24,487 bases of DNA. Source: Bacteroidales bacterium UBA3816. Its GTDB lineage: Bacteria > Bacteroidota > Bacteroidia > Bacteroidales > P3. The notes beneath the pieces were generated by a model. It was given only the letters and a program-made list of their open reading frames with translations. It was not told the DNA's origin and ran no database searches. The position numbers and the translations under genes are program-made. Positions 23,733-24,487 of the stretch are shown here, one piece after another; the first letter of the stretch is position 1; each line of letters starts with the position of its first letter. The stretch spans positions 1 through 24,487 of the forward strand of contig DFDY01000152.1 of the NCBI GenBank assembly GCA_002368955.1, given 5' to 3'.

Positions 23733-24487
23733 TTACTTTGATGTTGAGGGTCTCACCCATGTGAACGTCACCCCGCTAGTGGGGAGACCTGTATAATAGT
23801 AGGGGTAGTTGTCCACGTCATTTGGGTCATAGTCAGGGTTCAGTTCTTTGATAGCATTCTCTACAGCCAATGGACAGGTGATTGTGCAGTGTCCAGAACT
23901 GGAAGAACAGTCATAAAACATTCCTTCCTTGCCGCTCCCCCACGTGCCTAAATGACTCATGTCAAAATTGAATAAATTAATGATTGTCAATTCTGTACAG
24001 CTCGAAAACATAGAATCCATACTTATTACATTAGATGTGTTGAAATTCGATAAATCAAGGCTTGTCAAGGTCTGGCAACCTTTAAACATAGAAGTCATAG
24101 AACTCACATTCTCAGTGTTGAAGTAGGACACATCAATGCTTGTCAAGTTTTGACAACCTTCAAACATAGAAGACATACCTCTTACATTCTCAGTGTTGAA
24201 AAAGGAGACATCAAGGTGTCTCAAACTTCTGCAATGGGCAAAAAAACTAAACATGTTTGTTACATTTGAAGTGTTGAAACTGGAGAGGTCAAGGCCTGTC
24301 AAGTTACTACAGTAAGCAAACATTTCTCCCATATTTGTCACATTTGAAGTGTTGAAGTTGGAGAGGTCAAGGCTTGACAAAATACTGCAACGAGAAAACA
24401 TGTAAGACATAGATGTTACACTAGATGTGTTGAAATTGGAAACATCAAGGCTTGTCAATCCGAGGCAACTAGAAAACATGCCAGACA
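23733..24487 (-). CDS. BspA-like DUF285 repeat protein, C-terminal part (runs off the window)
   Basis: At least 250 residues are visible and the frame is still open at the window edge, so the N terminus lies outside. It contains six complete 26-residue DUF285 repeats (for example FNTSNVTNMGEMFAYCSNLT), spaced exactly 78 bp from 24434 to 23966. A capping region has FDMSHLGTWGSGKEGMF, followed by the tail CTITCPLAVENAIKEL ... GLPTSGVTFTWVRPSTSK. The tail is nearly the same as in the downstream gene at 21219-23546, so the two are tandem paralogues. The signal peptide and any fimbrillin-like domain cannot be checked here. Confidence 0.87.
   Translation of the reverse strand, partial: SGMFSSCLGLTSLDVSNFNTSSVTSMSYMFSRCSILSSLDLSNFNTSNVTNMGEMFAYCSNLTGLDLSSFNTSNVTNMFSFFAHCRSLRHLDVSFFNTENVRGMSSMFEGCQNLTSIDVSYFNTENVSSMTSMFKGCQTLTSLDLSNFNTSNVISMDSMFSSCTELTIINLFNFDMSHLGTWGSGKEGMFYDCSSSSGHCTITCPLAVENAIKELNPDYDPNDVDNYPYYYTGLPTSGVTFTWVRPSTSK
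23966..24434 (-). repeat. Six tandem 78-bp coding repeats (DUF285)
   Basis: FNT codons recur at a constant 78-bp distance; six units fit between 24434 and 23966 and the array continues past the window edge. Units are clearly related to the array at 21468-22403. Confidence 0.88.

Overview
The window is a piece of a Bacteroidales chromosome (phylum Bacteroidota), probably host-associated. Four things point there. One is a gingipain-like C25 protease with a type IX secretion (T9SS) C-terminal sorting domain. Another is a pair of BspA/DUF285 repeat proteins, the complete one with a lipobox and a fimbrillin-like front half. A third is the set of Bacteroidota-typical families (DUF4293, DoxX/MauE fusion, tandem DUF1599, DUF2975 plus a small HTH). 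The last is promoters of the Bacteroides sigma-ABfr type (TTG, 19 bp, TAnnTTTG). No rRNA, tRNA or CRISPR array was seen.

Layout. (1) 111-1798: a PLP-dependent arginine decarboxylase-like gene on the minus strand with its own promoter, a structured 3' region and a rho-independent terminator. (2) 1799-2314: a gene-free spacer with stem-loops. (3) 2315-13731: ten co-oriented minus-strand genes, read in the order DUF1599, DoxX-type membrane protein, DUF4293, tsaE, rsfS, ftsH, cdsA, psd, rluA-type pseudouridine synthase, C25 protease. Gaps are 13 to 73 bp with one 8-bp overlap, so this is probably one long transcription unit. It covers tRNA modification, ribosome hibernation, membrane proteolysis and phospholipid synthesis, and ends with a secreted protease. 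(4) 13853-15556: the divergent pair folP-cdaA (folate synthesis and c-di-AMP synthesis). (5) 15557-16864: a decayed island holding an Abi_2-like N-terminal stub, a 239-bp nested inverted-repeat element and a broken tyrosine recombinase without a catalytic domain. (6) 16865-20790: a promoter, DUF2975 membrane protein, YozG-like HTH regulator, a secreted M16 metallopeptidase and a strong terminator. (7) 20780-21046: the C-terminal stub of a PD-(D/E)XK (DUF1703-type) protein. (8) 21219-24487: two tandem BspA-like proteins on the minus strand; the upstream one runs off the window.

The most interesting non-gene signal is a structured intergenic element present twice (15763-16001 on the plus strand, 23572-23714 on the minus strand). 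The copies share a conserved core. They differ by paired substitutions that keep three stems, and the G-U wobbles favour the same strand in both, which suggests selection at the RNA or folded single-strand level. Copy 1 begins exactly where the Abi_2-like reading frame stops, so the element also looks mobile, like a MITE. A region after the decarboxylase gene (180-288) has a similar architecture but weaker sequence similarity.
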